Shown: piece by piece, positions 12,115 through 22,712 of the stretch
Position numbering within the stretch: the stretch's first letter is position 1
Layout: each line of letters starts with the position of its first letter
NCBI GenBank assembly: GCA_030063045.1
Contig: JAQSEB010000023.1
Span: 930,001 to 994,000 of the forward strand
Length of the DNA: 64,000 bases
Direction: 5' to 3'
Source of the DNA: Pratylenchus scribneri
Taxonomy: Eukaryota > Nematoda > Chromadorea > Rhabditida > Pratylenchidae
Translations under genes and position numbers: made by a program
The notes under the pieces: generated by a model
Database searches by the model: none
What the model was told of the DNA's origin: nothing
What the model saw: only the letters and a program-made list of their open reading frames with translations

Positions 12115-13093
12115 ATTATTTTTGCTTCACAATTCAATTTTTGTGAATTGATGAATTTAAATTTTAATTGAATTGGAGGCAAACTTTTGAAATTGAAATG
12201 TGGCTTACACTTTCATGGCCTCTTCAATTAATATTTCTTCATTTGACTTTATTAGCATAGCTGTTTGTGCCCCTATCAAAATTTGGCATGGAACTTTGAC
12301 GCCAATTGACGGATGATTTTGTGAGAGGAAAATGGATGGATTCAAGTGAATGATTTCCAAACATCAAATTTGGCACACTTTCGAATTAAATAGTTAATCC
12401 CGATACTGTGCTGCATTTTTCCCTTTTTATGTGTATTTTGTGAAAGTTTGAACAAAAAATTTATAGGGGATGATAAAGGGAGAAAATAGTTTCAATTCGC
12501 AGGGATAAACATCAAATGTGGGCATATTTTCGAATCAAATTTGTCTCAATTCCTACTATTACATTTTTACGTTATTTTATGCACTTTACTTATAAATATT
12601 TGAACAAAAATTTATTTTTAATAAAATGAGATAAAATAAATTGGAATGAAATAAATGGACACATTTATTGGTAGGAGGGAATAATTGAATACCATCGATC
12701 GAATATCTACATCTGTTTTTGGCCCATAGCTTAACGAGGTAATAATCAATTCAAGAAGGCGATATACCATTCGAAAGATCTGAGTTTCAACTCTAAGTCG
12801 CTTTATTTAAATTTTTTAGATTCTAAAATTTTCGAAAATTACACGCATTTAAATTTAATAAACCCGAATTATTCCGATTGTGAGAAAAATACACTTATTT
12901 TAAAATTGTCTTAAATTTTCAAAAAATAGCTAAGCCACTTTTTAGAGGACCTTTAGGGCTTTCAAATGGCAAATCGCCTTCCAAAATTGGTTGTATTCCT
13001 TGTTGAGCTAGAGCCAAAAATAACGACAATAGTTCTCAATTGTTCTGTCTTGCATATTACGGTACTGGGATTCTCGTTCTTTTTTCGACGTGT
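12115..13093. other. intergenic region between two secreted-protein genes
   Basis: Upstream of the gene starting at 12114 and downstream of the paralogue ending at 13094. The only recognisable content is an FBa foldback copy at about 12700-13035 (AAGAAGGCGATATACCATTC ... ATGGCAAATCGCCTTCCAAA). The remainder is AT-rich; no promoter element could be singled out. Confidence 0.5.
12700..13035. mobile_element. FBa foldback element (intergenic)
   Basis: Left arm TTTTTGGCCCATAGCTTAAC, right arm TTGTTGAGCTAGAGCCAAAA. The right arm lies about 60 bp beyond the stop codon of the ShKT gene. Confidence 0.65.
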
Positions 13094-15387
13094 TCATCCA
13101 ATCAATCCAACGCCACCAATGCCTCCAAGGCCAGTTCCAACGCCTCCAAGACCACCAATTCCCCCAATCCCAGTTCCAATGCCACCAATGCCGCCACACA
13201 ATCCACAACTGGCCATGCAAGCTTCGGCAATTGTTGAAAAGAAGCAATATCGGGCATAGGCCCTACAGGTGGAATAAATGTCCGTACAACCGAGTGCTCC
13301 ACTGATGCCACCCAAAGTGCCAAAACCCGAATAGGGACTGAGGCCACTGAAAATGTTGAAATTAAACTATTGAAAACAACGAATATTGTTTGCCTTAAGG
13401 GATACTCGCCTTTAAAATAACTCATAACTGACTGAATCAAGAATTTTAGTATCAAATTAAAGAGCAGACTTTTGGCTAACAAATTATATTAATTTTATTT
13501 AAATTGGTTAAAAATTAATGAATCTATGCCCAAAAAAATTTAAATGACCTTTACAAAGGATTGGTAAAATTCTCAGTGATTTTTTGGCCATAATTCCATC
13601 ACTTCTCAACCAATTTAATTAAAATTAATATCATTAGATAGCCCAGAATCTGCTATTTAATTTTATATCAAAATCATCAAAATTGGCTCAATCTTTGATG
13701 AGTTATTGTTAAATAAATGGCGACGAATTGGTCAATCCCCTTTACTCACACATTTGGCATAATAACGCCGTAGCCAATTGTTGTAGTTGTGGTCGGGTAG
13801 CCATAACCTGTTGTGGGATAGCCGTAAGGGCTGATGCCACCCGTTGTTGGATATCCTCCGTACGGAGTGGTTGGATAAGTTGGATAAGTGGGATATGTAG
13901 GGTAGGTGGGAAAAGTGCCCGTGTTGGAAGGCTGGCCTTAAATTTATTTTTGTTTTATTTATATGAATTTTTTAATTGTCACTGACAGCAAACTCCTTGA
14001 ATGCAACGTTCCCGAGGGTCAAAGCATACATTTGTGTAAGCACATCCTGTGCAAAATTGATTGATGAATAAAATTATAAATTGTAATTCGTTAAATAAAT
14101 TAAAAATGGCTGAACATTTTAAAATAATTAGTAAAATTTTTTAATGACATAATTGTTACAAATTAAGATACCTAGATAATAAATTCATTCACTTTCACTT
14201 TTACATTTTTGATTCTCGTGAAAAAAGGATAAGGGACAATTGAGTACCGCTGATTGATTATTTGTATTTGTTTCTGAACAACTATAACTTAAATTAACTT
14301 AAATAGGCAAAAGACAATCTTATAGAGTTTTATGCCATTTTTAAGCCTAAAGTATCCTCTATAATTTAGCATTTTAAAATTTAAATTCTATTCTAACGAA
14401 GTTAAATATCTTTGAATGTAATAAATCAAAATTCTATGAGAAAAAGCCGCTTAGGACCATTTTTAAAGGACATTTATGGCTTCCAAATGGCATATCGTTT
14501 TCTTGAATTGGTTGTATCCTTATTGAGCTATGGCCAAAAGAACGGCACTGAGTACTCAATAGTCCCATTTTCACCATGCAAAATTTAAAATGGCACTTCC
14601 AAAAAATAAAGTAATGGAGTTATTAATAATCCATCCATCCAATAATTCTCCCAAAAATTAATTCATTTACACACCTCCGTCACGGAAATATCCAATCGGG
14701 CATTGACCACTATTTTGTGATTGGCGACAAACTCCTTGGATACATCTTTCTTGTGGATCAAAGCAAAATCTCAGGTAGTAACAAGCTAAAATGAATGGAA
14801 TTCATATTACTTACATTATATAATGTCCCAATTTGTTGTCGTTTATAAATTATCAAGAAATGAAACAAGTTTAATGAATTTAGTATCAAATTAAAGATAA
14901 GAATTTTGACTATTAAATTATATAATTAATTTTATTAAAATTGGTTCAGAATTGGTTGAAGTTTTGCCCAAAAACCACTGAAAATTTCGCTAATCCATAG
15001 TAAAAAAAGGGTTTTTTGGACATAACTTCATAATTTCTGAACCAATTCAAATAAAATTAATATAATTTGTTAGCCAAAAGTCTGCTCTTTAATTTGATAA
15101 TAAAAATCATTAAAATTGGTTCAATCCTTGATGGATTATTACAACGGCGACAAATTGGGCTTATCCAAAATATATAACCCACATCCATCTGCGAACATTC
15201 CCAGAGGGCATTGTTGAACACCGCCGCCCCAAATGGCCGCTTGGCCATTGGCCAATTCCGGGATTTGGATTAAAATGAAGAAGAAGGAGTATAAAAAGAA
15301 AAGTGGCCAAAGAAGGCGTTTTGCCAATTCATTGTTTATCCTTCTTTTCCGTCTCCACCTTATTTTCCTCTCTTTTAATTCTTTCAT
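13094..15387 (-). CDS. secreted Cys-rich protein with ShKT domain and Gly-rich tail
   Basis: Five exons in phase: 15387-15183, 14785-14675, 14046-13987, 13936-13750, 13346-13094; 271 aa. A basic N-terminus precedes the hydrophobic core LLWPLFFLYSFFFILI, then ELANGQ (signal peptide with a long n-region). Two matching Cys modules follow: QCPLGMFADG...CFDPQERCIQGVC and QCPIGYFRDG...CFDPRERCIQGVC, evidently an internal duplication. A Tyr/Pro/Thr repeat section (PTYPTYPTYPT) comes next, then a six-Cys ShKT-like block C-x6-C-x6-C-x8-C-x3-C-x2-C, and a GIGGIGTG-type glycine-rich C-terminus. Paralogue of the gene at 9284-12114 with the same domain order but different low-complexity linkers. Extracellular; function unknown. 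Confidence 0.8.
13425..13740. mobile_element. FBb foldback element
   Basis: Left arm ATCAAATTAAAGAGCAGACT at 13452; right arm ending CTTTGATGAGTTATTG. In intron 13347-13749; its right end nearly touches the donor of the preceding exon. Confidence 0.65.
14240..14560. mobile_element. FBa foldback element, diverged
   Basis: The left arm is eroded (GACAATCTTATAGAGTTTTATG); the right arm is clear (GGCTTCCAAATGGCATATCG, GAGCTATGGCCAAAAGAACG). In intron 14047-14674. Confidence 0.55.
14830..15175. mobile_element. FBb foldback element
   Basis: Arms ATCAAATTAAAGATAAGAAT (left) and TTAGCCAAAAGTCTGCTCTT (right), right end GGCGACAAATTGGGCTTATCC. In intron 14786-15182, ending about 10 nt from the splice donor of exon 1. 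Confidence 0.65.
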
Positions 15388-17522
15388 TCAAAAATGTGGG
15401 AAATTGATTGATATTGTGAAAGATGGATTTTTGGTTGGCTTAATTTTTTGGCCAAAAAAATTCCCTCCTAATTCCCATCATTTGCCAAACTTTTTCCACC
15501 AAATTCATTGCCCCCATTTCTGTTGTGTGCGAATTTGTGTAAAATTTGTTCAGCTGTCAATTGGCGTCAGTATTTTTCAATAAATTATATTTGAGAATCA
15601 TTTGGGTTCAATCAAAAATTATTGTTTTTGCCTCAACAAAATCAAATCCAACGCAACAATGTTCAATGACAAATGCTTTCATTTTTTGGGAGAGAAAAAA
15701 AAGGAATCGACAATCAAAATGAGGAAAATTTTAGACAAAATGAGAAATGTCCAAAAATATGAAAGAATCAAATTTTGATTAAAAAAAATTTAGATGAAAA
15801 AATTGCCAAAATGTGAGAGAAAATTTGATTAAAATTTAAAAATTTAATAAAACAAAATCCTTCGAATTCATTGATTGATATTTCTGCCTGTAATCGACTG
15901 ATAAAACTGATTATATTCATTTATTAAGTAGAGTTGTGGAATTGTTTTATTGCTAATAAATTGCTTGAAAATAATAAACCTCTATAGGAGAATTGGCCAT
16001 TTCCAATTCTCAATGATCTCATTAAATTATTTAAATTCCATTTTTTAAATAAATAGATATTATTTATATCAAAAAATTGGAAATTCTGCTCTCTCGAAAT
16101 ATATCAAAATCATCAAAAAAAATGATTTGGAACGGAAGAATGTTATGAATGAGAAAATTGTATTTCATTTCAATGCAAATAAAATGTAAATTTGGAATAA
16201 TTCTGGTAAAATATTCATATGAAAAATTGACAATTTTCTGCTCTATCCAACCATACCAAGATCATCAAGAATGGTTGGGATTTAAAGGAGTTATGAAGGC
16301 GCAAACATTCTGGCATCGCACATCTTTTTATTTCTTTTACAAGTCAAATGCAAAGGAGCGAATAGATGATTAGGTATTCTCTAAAGGAAGGCATTCATGC
16401 CTGTGATTGGCTGCGGATTGTGAAGAGAAGGAAGTTTCTGCTACAGTATATTTTTCCCTCCCTCAATCAAAGAGTGAGCTTCAATGTGCCTAAAGACACC
16501 ATCTCTTCCATTTCCTTGTTCCACTTGCAATTTCAAGTACAGTAGTTGAACGATCCACATCCATGTCTGGACTGGAAGCTTATAACTCAGCAATGGATGA
16601 ACCGATTTCAATGGTTTTGATTTTGTGATATGTTTTGATAGAGGGGAAGATTCCCTATATTTTGTTATAATTAATAATTCTATTAATTGAACAAATTTTT
16701 TGTTATAATTAATAATTCTATTAATTGAACAAATTATTGGGATTTTCAAATCTTAAATATGAATTAGAAATTACATTGGGGTTCATCCTTTGAGTTTCAA
16801 GAATATATATTAGAAACATTTTTCAACATTTTATCAACTTTTTGGCTTTAATTCTGTAAATTTTCGAGTCAATTCATTTGTTGTTGTTTTTCATCAATAA
16901 GAACTCATCCAATTCGTTTGTCATTAAATTCAATGAATAATTTTCAAAAAAATAATAAAAAAATTTAAAAATGATTATAAATAATTGGGCATGAAATTCA
17001 ATGATAATATTTTAATTTTCAAAAATATTAAAAATTTAAATAAATGGAATTAATAGCGCAAATTAAATAATTTTTCAAAAAATGATGGAATTTTCCAAGT
17101 AAATTTGGTTTTAAAAAATTGTGTTTGGTTCTATTCATTCATAATATGAAATATTTAAAATCATAAAAAATTTAAAATAATTAAAAATAATCCCAAATTT
17201 AAATAATTTTTTATTCAAAAAATTTTTGTTCCAAATAAATTTGATTTAATTTTTTTTGAGTACAATTAATTAATATAATAAAATAAGTAATATATGATTT
17301 TTAAAATAATAAGCAATTAAAAATAATTACAAATAATTTAGCATTAAAATTTAATAAAAATGCTTTAATTTACAAAAAACATAAAAGGAAATCAAAGAAT
17401 TAGAAATAATCCGAAATTAAATAATTTTATCCAAAAATATTTACTCCAAATAAATTGGATTTAAATTTTGTTGGGTTAAATTCACTAATAATAATGTAAA
17501 TATATTTTTGACATTTTCATCA
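15388..17522. other. AT-rich intergenic region
   Basis: Upstream of the ShKT gene and downstream of the receptor gene. Apart from a Dx repeat at about 16230-16640 and a short direct repeat of TTTTGTTATAATTAATAATT at 16658 and 16698, I see only low-complexity A/T sequence. No ORF here is convincing. Confidence 0.5.
16230..16640 (-). repeat. Dx dispersed repeat
   Basis: Contains AATTTTCTGCTCTATCCAAC, GAATGGTTGGGATTTAAAGG and GATTGGCTGCGGATTGTGAA, which recur in reverse complement at 45650-45870 (inside an FBa copy). Also has CTACAGTATATTTTTCCCTC, like the CCGTATTTTTCCCTT motif there. Confidence 0.55.
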
Positions 17523-20500
17523 TCACAATTTCCTGTTTGCCCAATAATCATTATCATTTTCCAATTGCCATGTTGCCCTTCGCCCTTTCCCTTTCGGCTG
17601 TTGTTGCTGTTTTTGTACATTTTCATTCCAACTTTTCATCAATTCATCAAAATAAATTTGTTGTTCCTCATCGCGTCGAACAATCAATTTTTGGCCACTC
17701 AACAATGCTCGAGGCGATTTTTGGCCTTTTTTTATTACTATTAAATTTGGCATTGGCTCATTTTCCCTGCGTTTTGATGGCCTACAGCAGAATTTTTGGG
17801 CACAAAAATGGGCCACCAATTTTGCATGCGATTTTGAGGCCGAAAACATTGAAGGATGGAACCTACAAAATTTGGGGTAAAATAATGCAATATTTTTGTT
17901 TAGGGAACAAACCGAATTGCGGCGATTGGAATGGCATTCAGTGCCAATGCCAACACAAAATCGAATGATTGGGAATATTCAACGTCGAAATGGTCCTTTT
18001 TATGGGAGAAAATTGCTATTAATTAAGACTGGGAGAAAGAGGGGAAATTATTAATTGAATAAGAGTTAAAAATCCAAGGATGCCCAGATAAATGCCCGCC
18101 TAATTATTTGGACTTTTTTGCCTAAATAAATGAATTTTTAATATTAAACAAAGAATATTCAAAATTTTATATTAAATGTATTTTGTGCCTTTTTTGAATG
18201 AAACTATCCCCAAGGTAGAGAAAACTTATGAATACCGCTAATTTAGCAGCTTTATTTCTGTTTTTGCCCATAGCTTAATAAAGTAATTACCAATTTGAGA
18301 AGGCAAATATATTATTGGAAAGCCCCAAAATGTCCTCTACAAATTAGCCTATTTTTAATGTTATCAAAATCTAATTTAGCTACATGCCATTGAATATGAT
18401 AAGCCTTATTTTACAAATTCTCTAAAATTTTTACAAAAAATTTGTGGAGTGTCAATTTTGGAGGATATTTAGAGTTGCTTCCTTCTTGAGCTATGGCTAA
18501 AATGGGCCTAGATGCTTTATCACCAATTTCTAATGCCCTTAATTTTCATAAAATTTGGATATTTCCTCCTACCTTATTAATGCCAATTCTGATCATGATG
18601 AAATCGAAATGCAAATTACTAAAAAATAAACCATTATTAATTAATGGAGAATATACTCTAACCAAACAAAGAGAATAATGCCAATGACCAATAACAATCG
18701 GCTGGATCGAACATTTTCCGCGAATTGGTATCGTTGAACCAGGGTATGCTTATTCGGGAGACGGGCAAATGCATAGCACCGTTGATTGTATTGGAGAAGG
18801 GCCACAAAACAGGCAAAACAGACCAACCAAATTAGCAATCGAAGGGAAACATCGATGACATGGTAGAGGCCATAGAATTGGCCTTGGAATGAAATTATGC
18901 CATCTTTGCTAATTTGTGATTCATTCAGCTCATGTCCAATGTAGAGGCCAATTCCAGTGCTCAACACCAGCTAAGATTTAAGATTGAGATGTAAAAATGG
19001 ATGATAATTTTTAAAAAGTGTTTTTCAGAATTATTGTATAGCCTGAATAATTGAATCTTCGAAACTTTTATTGACTATTTTAGGAATCATATCCGTGATT
19101 GTTGTAATCTTTTGAATGGATAAAACTTTAACTTTTTCTGAAATTTTAGATCAACTAAAATGAAAATAATAATTTATTATTATTGAATGTTTTTAACTAA
19201 AACTAAAATGGTTCTTATAAATCGCTGGACTCGAGTTTATGATAAATTTATTGTAAATAAAATATTCATATTCCCGATTAGCATTGGCATTTGATAATTA
19301 GTATTTGATATTCAAATTTTGAAAACCCCAAGTCATCTCATGGTTATCAAAAAGCCAAAATTAATAATTGAGGTTGGTAATTAATTTAATTAATAGGATT
19401 TGTATTAGATCATCGGAAAACTACGACTTGCATAGAAGCCATCCTGTGATTGTTGTTGATACAACCTTGGGGGGTATTCTAAATATGCTGACTAGATAAT
19501 CGACAAGTACCCATAATTTCCCCCTCTACCGCCATTCATACGGTCAAGAGGACGGCCAAAATGCCAATCAACGGCGACTTTTGTTGTTCATAATTTTTGG
19601 AACGAAGAGTGGCCAATACTGAAAAAGAATTGAGAGGGATTCATTTAATTAAAATGTGATGGAATAACCCCTTTCAATGGTCAATGGGACAATGATGGTT
19701 CGAAAGAACTGCAAAAAATAAATGATAAAAGAATTTGGGAATTCATTGTCAACCATGACGCCAATTTCATGGCCAAAAACGAGCCACCGGAATGCATCAA
19801 TGTAGAGGACACCCGTGCAAATATAATTTATTTGGGTTGGAATTCGGGTGACCGCAATCTGCAAATTAATGAATAACTAAAATCCCAATGTGGCGTCAGG
19901 CCAACTTTTCGCCATTTATAATAACGCATCAAGGACAGAACCAATATTAATAATTTTTGTATCAAATTAAAGAGCAGTCTCTAAGCAATTAAATTGATAT
20001 TCAAAATTGATGAAATTATGTGCAAAAAACCGCCGAAAATTTTGCTAAAAATAAAGGACATTTTAAATAGTTTTTTGGACATAAATTCTTCATTTCTGAA
20101 CTAATTTAAATAAAATTAATAATATTTATAATAGCCAAAAGTCTGCTATTACTAAAATCATTAATTTATTCATTCATTGAGAATGAAAGTTATTATAAAA
20201 GGCGAAGTTGGGGCATATCCAAATTGAATAAAATTGAATAGAATTGTACCGAAATGAGGCAAACGGAGAAGGAGCCAAGCAAAATGCGCAAATTATTGTG
20301 CAAATCTCGACGAATGGAGAGCAGAAAAATGAAATACAAATTCGGCAAAATGGCCAAGAAATCCAGCGCCAATTCGGTCAAAGCAATGGCAAAATTAAGT
20401 GGAGCCGGTGAAAATTGTGATGAATATTGAGGAGTGGAGGGAATTGAATCGAATGGATCAATGGAATTTGAATGCGAATGTGGATGATTTTGTTGATAGC

Positions 20501-20621
20501 GGAACAAGAGGCTGGCCCAGAAATTGGCCCATTGGGCATCGGAAATGTGCAGATGGGCGGCTGTGGAGACGGCGTCGATGGAAGGAGGCACCGTAGGTGG
20601 ATGAGTGGAGTTGTAGGGCAT
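17523..20621 (-). CDS. seven-helix serpentine chemoreceptor (Sra/Srab/Sre-like)
   Basis: Eight exons in phase: 20621-20250, 19858-19754, 19708-19669, 19618-19542, 18970-18663, 18618-18573, 17995-17913, 17862-17523; 456 aa. A long hydrophilic Ser/Thr/His-rich N-terminus (about 80 aa, with an NST sequon at residue 4) is followed by TM1 (FAIALTELALDFLAILPNL). TM3 is followed by the ERVLAT motif typical of nematode Sra-superfamily receptors. TM5 is LLIWLVCFACFVALL, then the intracellular RYQFAENVRSSR motif before TM6, also characteristic of that superfamily. TM7 is FVLALALNAIPIAAI, followed by FHPSMFS and a basic/Gln-rich cytoplasmic tail. Expected role: plasma-membrane chemosensory G-protein-coupled receptor; ligand unknown. 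Three introns are only 44-50 nt. The exact subfamily (Sra, Srab, Sre) needs a profile search. Confidence 0.8.
18215..18510. mobile_element. FBa foldback element, diverged
   Basis: Left arm GAGAAGGCAAATATATTATT, right end CTTCTTGAGCTATGGCTAAA. In receptor intron 17996-18572. Confidence 0.5.
19880..20225. mobile_element. FBb foldback element
   Basis: Outer left end GGCCAACTTTTCGCCATTTA, arm ATCAAATTAAAGAGCAGTCT, right arm ATAGCCAAAAGTCTGCTATT, right end GGCGAAGTTGGGGCATATCC. In receptor intron 19859-20249. Confidence 0.7.
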
Positions 20622-20729
20622 TTTGATGATGAGAGGAAATTGAATATGGATTTTAGGGCATAAAAATAAAATAGATTCTAAAAATTGCGGGAATATTTAG
20701 ATAGAAAGGGAAAGAAGATAATTGAGTTA

Positions 20730-21085
20730 TCGCCAATTAAATATCCCCATAAGTTTTTTGGCCGAATCTCTCTGAGGCAATAGCCAATTTGAGAAGGCGA
20801 TATACCATTTTAAAGCTTAAAGTGTCCTCAAAAAAGAGGCTATAAAATTGTTATCAATTTTACCTTTTTAATTTAATTATTCATCTTTGAATCTGAAATA
20901 CCTTAATTTTTTGAGAAAAAGCGGCTTTTTCTCCAAATTTTTTTAATTTTCCAAAAAATTTATTAAGCCACTTTTTAATGGGCATTTAGGGCTTTCGAAT
21001 GGCATATCGCCTTCCAAAATTAGTTGCTTCCTTATTGAGCTTTGGCCAAAAGGAAAGCTCAGGGTATTCAATTGTCATATTTCAG
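20730..21085. mobile_element. FBa foldback element (intergenic)
   Basis: Left arm GAGAAGGCGATATACCATTT, right arm GGCATATCGCCTTCCAAAAT. Confidence 0.65.
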
Positions 21086-21829
21086 GATTATTAAATTAAT
21101 GTTAATTGTTGTCAAATAAATGGGAAGGAAGGAGGCTTGCCCCTTTTCTCTCCGGATGTTTTTCTTAGGAAATGTTTTCCAAATATGTAAATAGTAATTA
21201 GCCCAACTGGCGCCTACCCAATTTCACATCCATTGGACGAGGATGCGCCAAGCTGACTGCCCCCTTATCTTTTAGTGACGTCCCAAACTTGTCCAATGCA
21301 ATTTGGCTCCATATTGGCCCACATGGCTTTGCTCTACTACTTTTTTGAGTGGGGAAAATACGTGGTGATGGTGCGCCAGATGCCCCAAAAATTCATTTAA
21401 TCTATTTTAATTGTAAGGAAAGGAAAGAGAAAACATTTTTTGGGTTTAGTCCATTTTAAGTTGAAATGAATGAAATTTCCAAGATAGGGGAAGGGAAAAC
21501 ATTTTTGGGGAGCCATATGGCCTTCCGCCCCGCATTTTTTAGGGGCAACAATTCCCAGAAGAACTTTGGTCAACAATGCTATAATATAATATGATTATGA
21601 TGGAATGGAAATGAGTGCCATTGGCAGGGGGATATTCAATTTCAGAAAAGGCAAATACACACACAAATGGATTATGTGAGGAATATATGCCAAATTTGGA
21701 TGGCTTAAAGGAAAGACAAAAAAAACTGCAGCCATTTCCAAACTACATTTCCATTGGAATAATTTTTAATATAATTATAGGCATTTTTTGTGTGTTTTGT
21801 TTTGATCTTTGTTCGGTAAAAAATTTTTT

Positions 21830-22085
21830 CAGTTAAGCCAATTCAATACTTGGGTCATTCTTTTGACCACAGTCCAGCGAGGCGCTATCTATTTTGGGAA
21901 GGCGATATATTACTATTTTAAAGGAGTAAGCAATTATTTTACAAATTATTATAAATTTTCAAAAATGTATTTAAGCAATTTTTCGAGGACATTTTAAGCT
22001 TTCGAATGATATATTGCTTTCCTAAATTGTCTGCTTCCTTGGAGAACTATTGCCAAAAGAAATAGACAATAATGTAATGATTCCT
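21830..22085. mobile_element. FBa foldback element, shortened
   Basis: Left arm GGGAAGGCGATATATTACTA, right arm CTTTCGAATGATATATTGC, with a deleted centre. Confidence 0.55.
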
Positions 22086-22117
22086 CACTGAAACAGCCAA
22101 TTCAGGGGGGGGGGGGG

Positions 22118-22440
22118 GGCATTCTTTTGATCATAGCTCAATTAGGCGATAACCAATTTGGGAAGGCGATATATCCTGGAAATTTTCAAAGTGCACTTTA
22201 TAATTTAATATTTTTAAATTTTATGAAATTCTAGTTTTAAATGCTCTTAAAAAGTGTTAAATGCCTTTGAGAATAATGAACCATAATTTTCGAAGACGCT
22301 TTTTTACAAAATGAAATTAATTTTTAAAAATCTAATTAAGCCACTTTTTAGATGACATTTAGAGCTTTCAAATGGCATTTCCAAAATTGGTTGCTTCCTT
22401 GTTGAGCTATGAGCTATGTCCAAAAGAAAAGGGCAATGTA
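22118..22440. mobile_element. FBa foldback element (intergenic)
   Basis: Left end CATTCTTTTGATCATAGCTC directly after the G run; right arm GCCACTTTTTAGATGACATT and GAGCTATGTCCAAAAGAAAA. Separated from the preceding FBa copy by about 35 bp. Confidence 0.6.
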
Positions 22441-22712
22441 CTTGATTTGGCCGTATTGAATTTCCTGTTTTGGTCTTTGTTATTTGCTCTTTTTTACAAA
22501 TTACCGATTACCCCCAACCCGAAATCATTCTTCCCATTCCCACCAATTAATCAACAATCATGTGCTGCGAATTCTCCTCTAATTTTAAATTTATTTATCA
22601 AATCGATCAATCCCCAATTTCCCTTTCCAATTCTCTCCTTCAATTTTCGCGCAATTTTACTGCAAATTATTTCTTTTTTTACTCACAATTTATTTCCTTT
22701 TTTCTCAATAAA

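Larger units (their letters stand above)
20622..22712. other. intergenic region between divergent receptor and GCAT genes
   Basis: The receptor reads left and GCAT reads right, so both promoters should lie here. Contents: three FBa copies, a 13-base G run at about 22107, and non-repetitive sequence at 21100-21830. I found no TATA-like or trans-splice signal I would stand behind. Confidence 0.4.
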
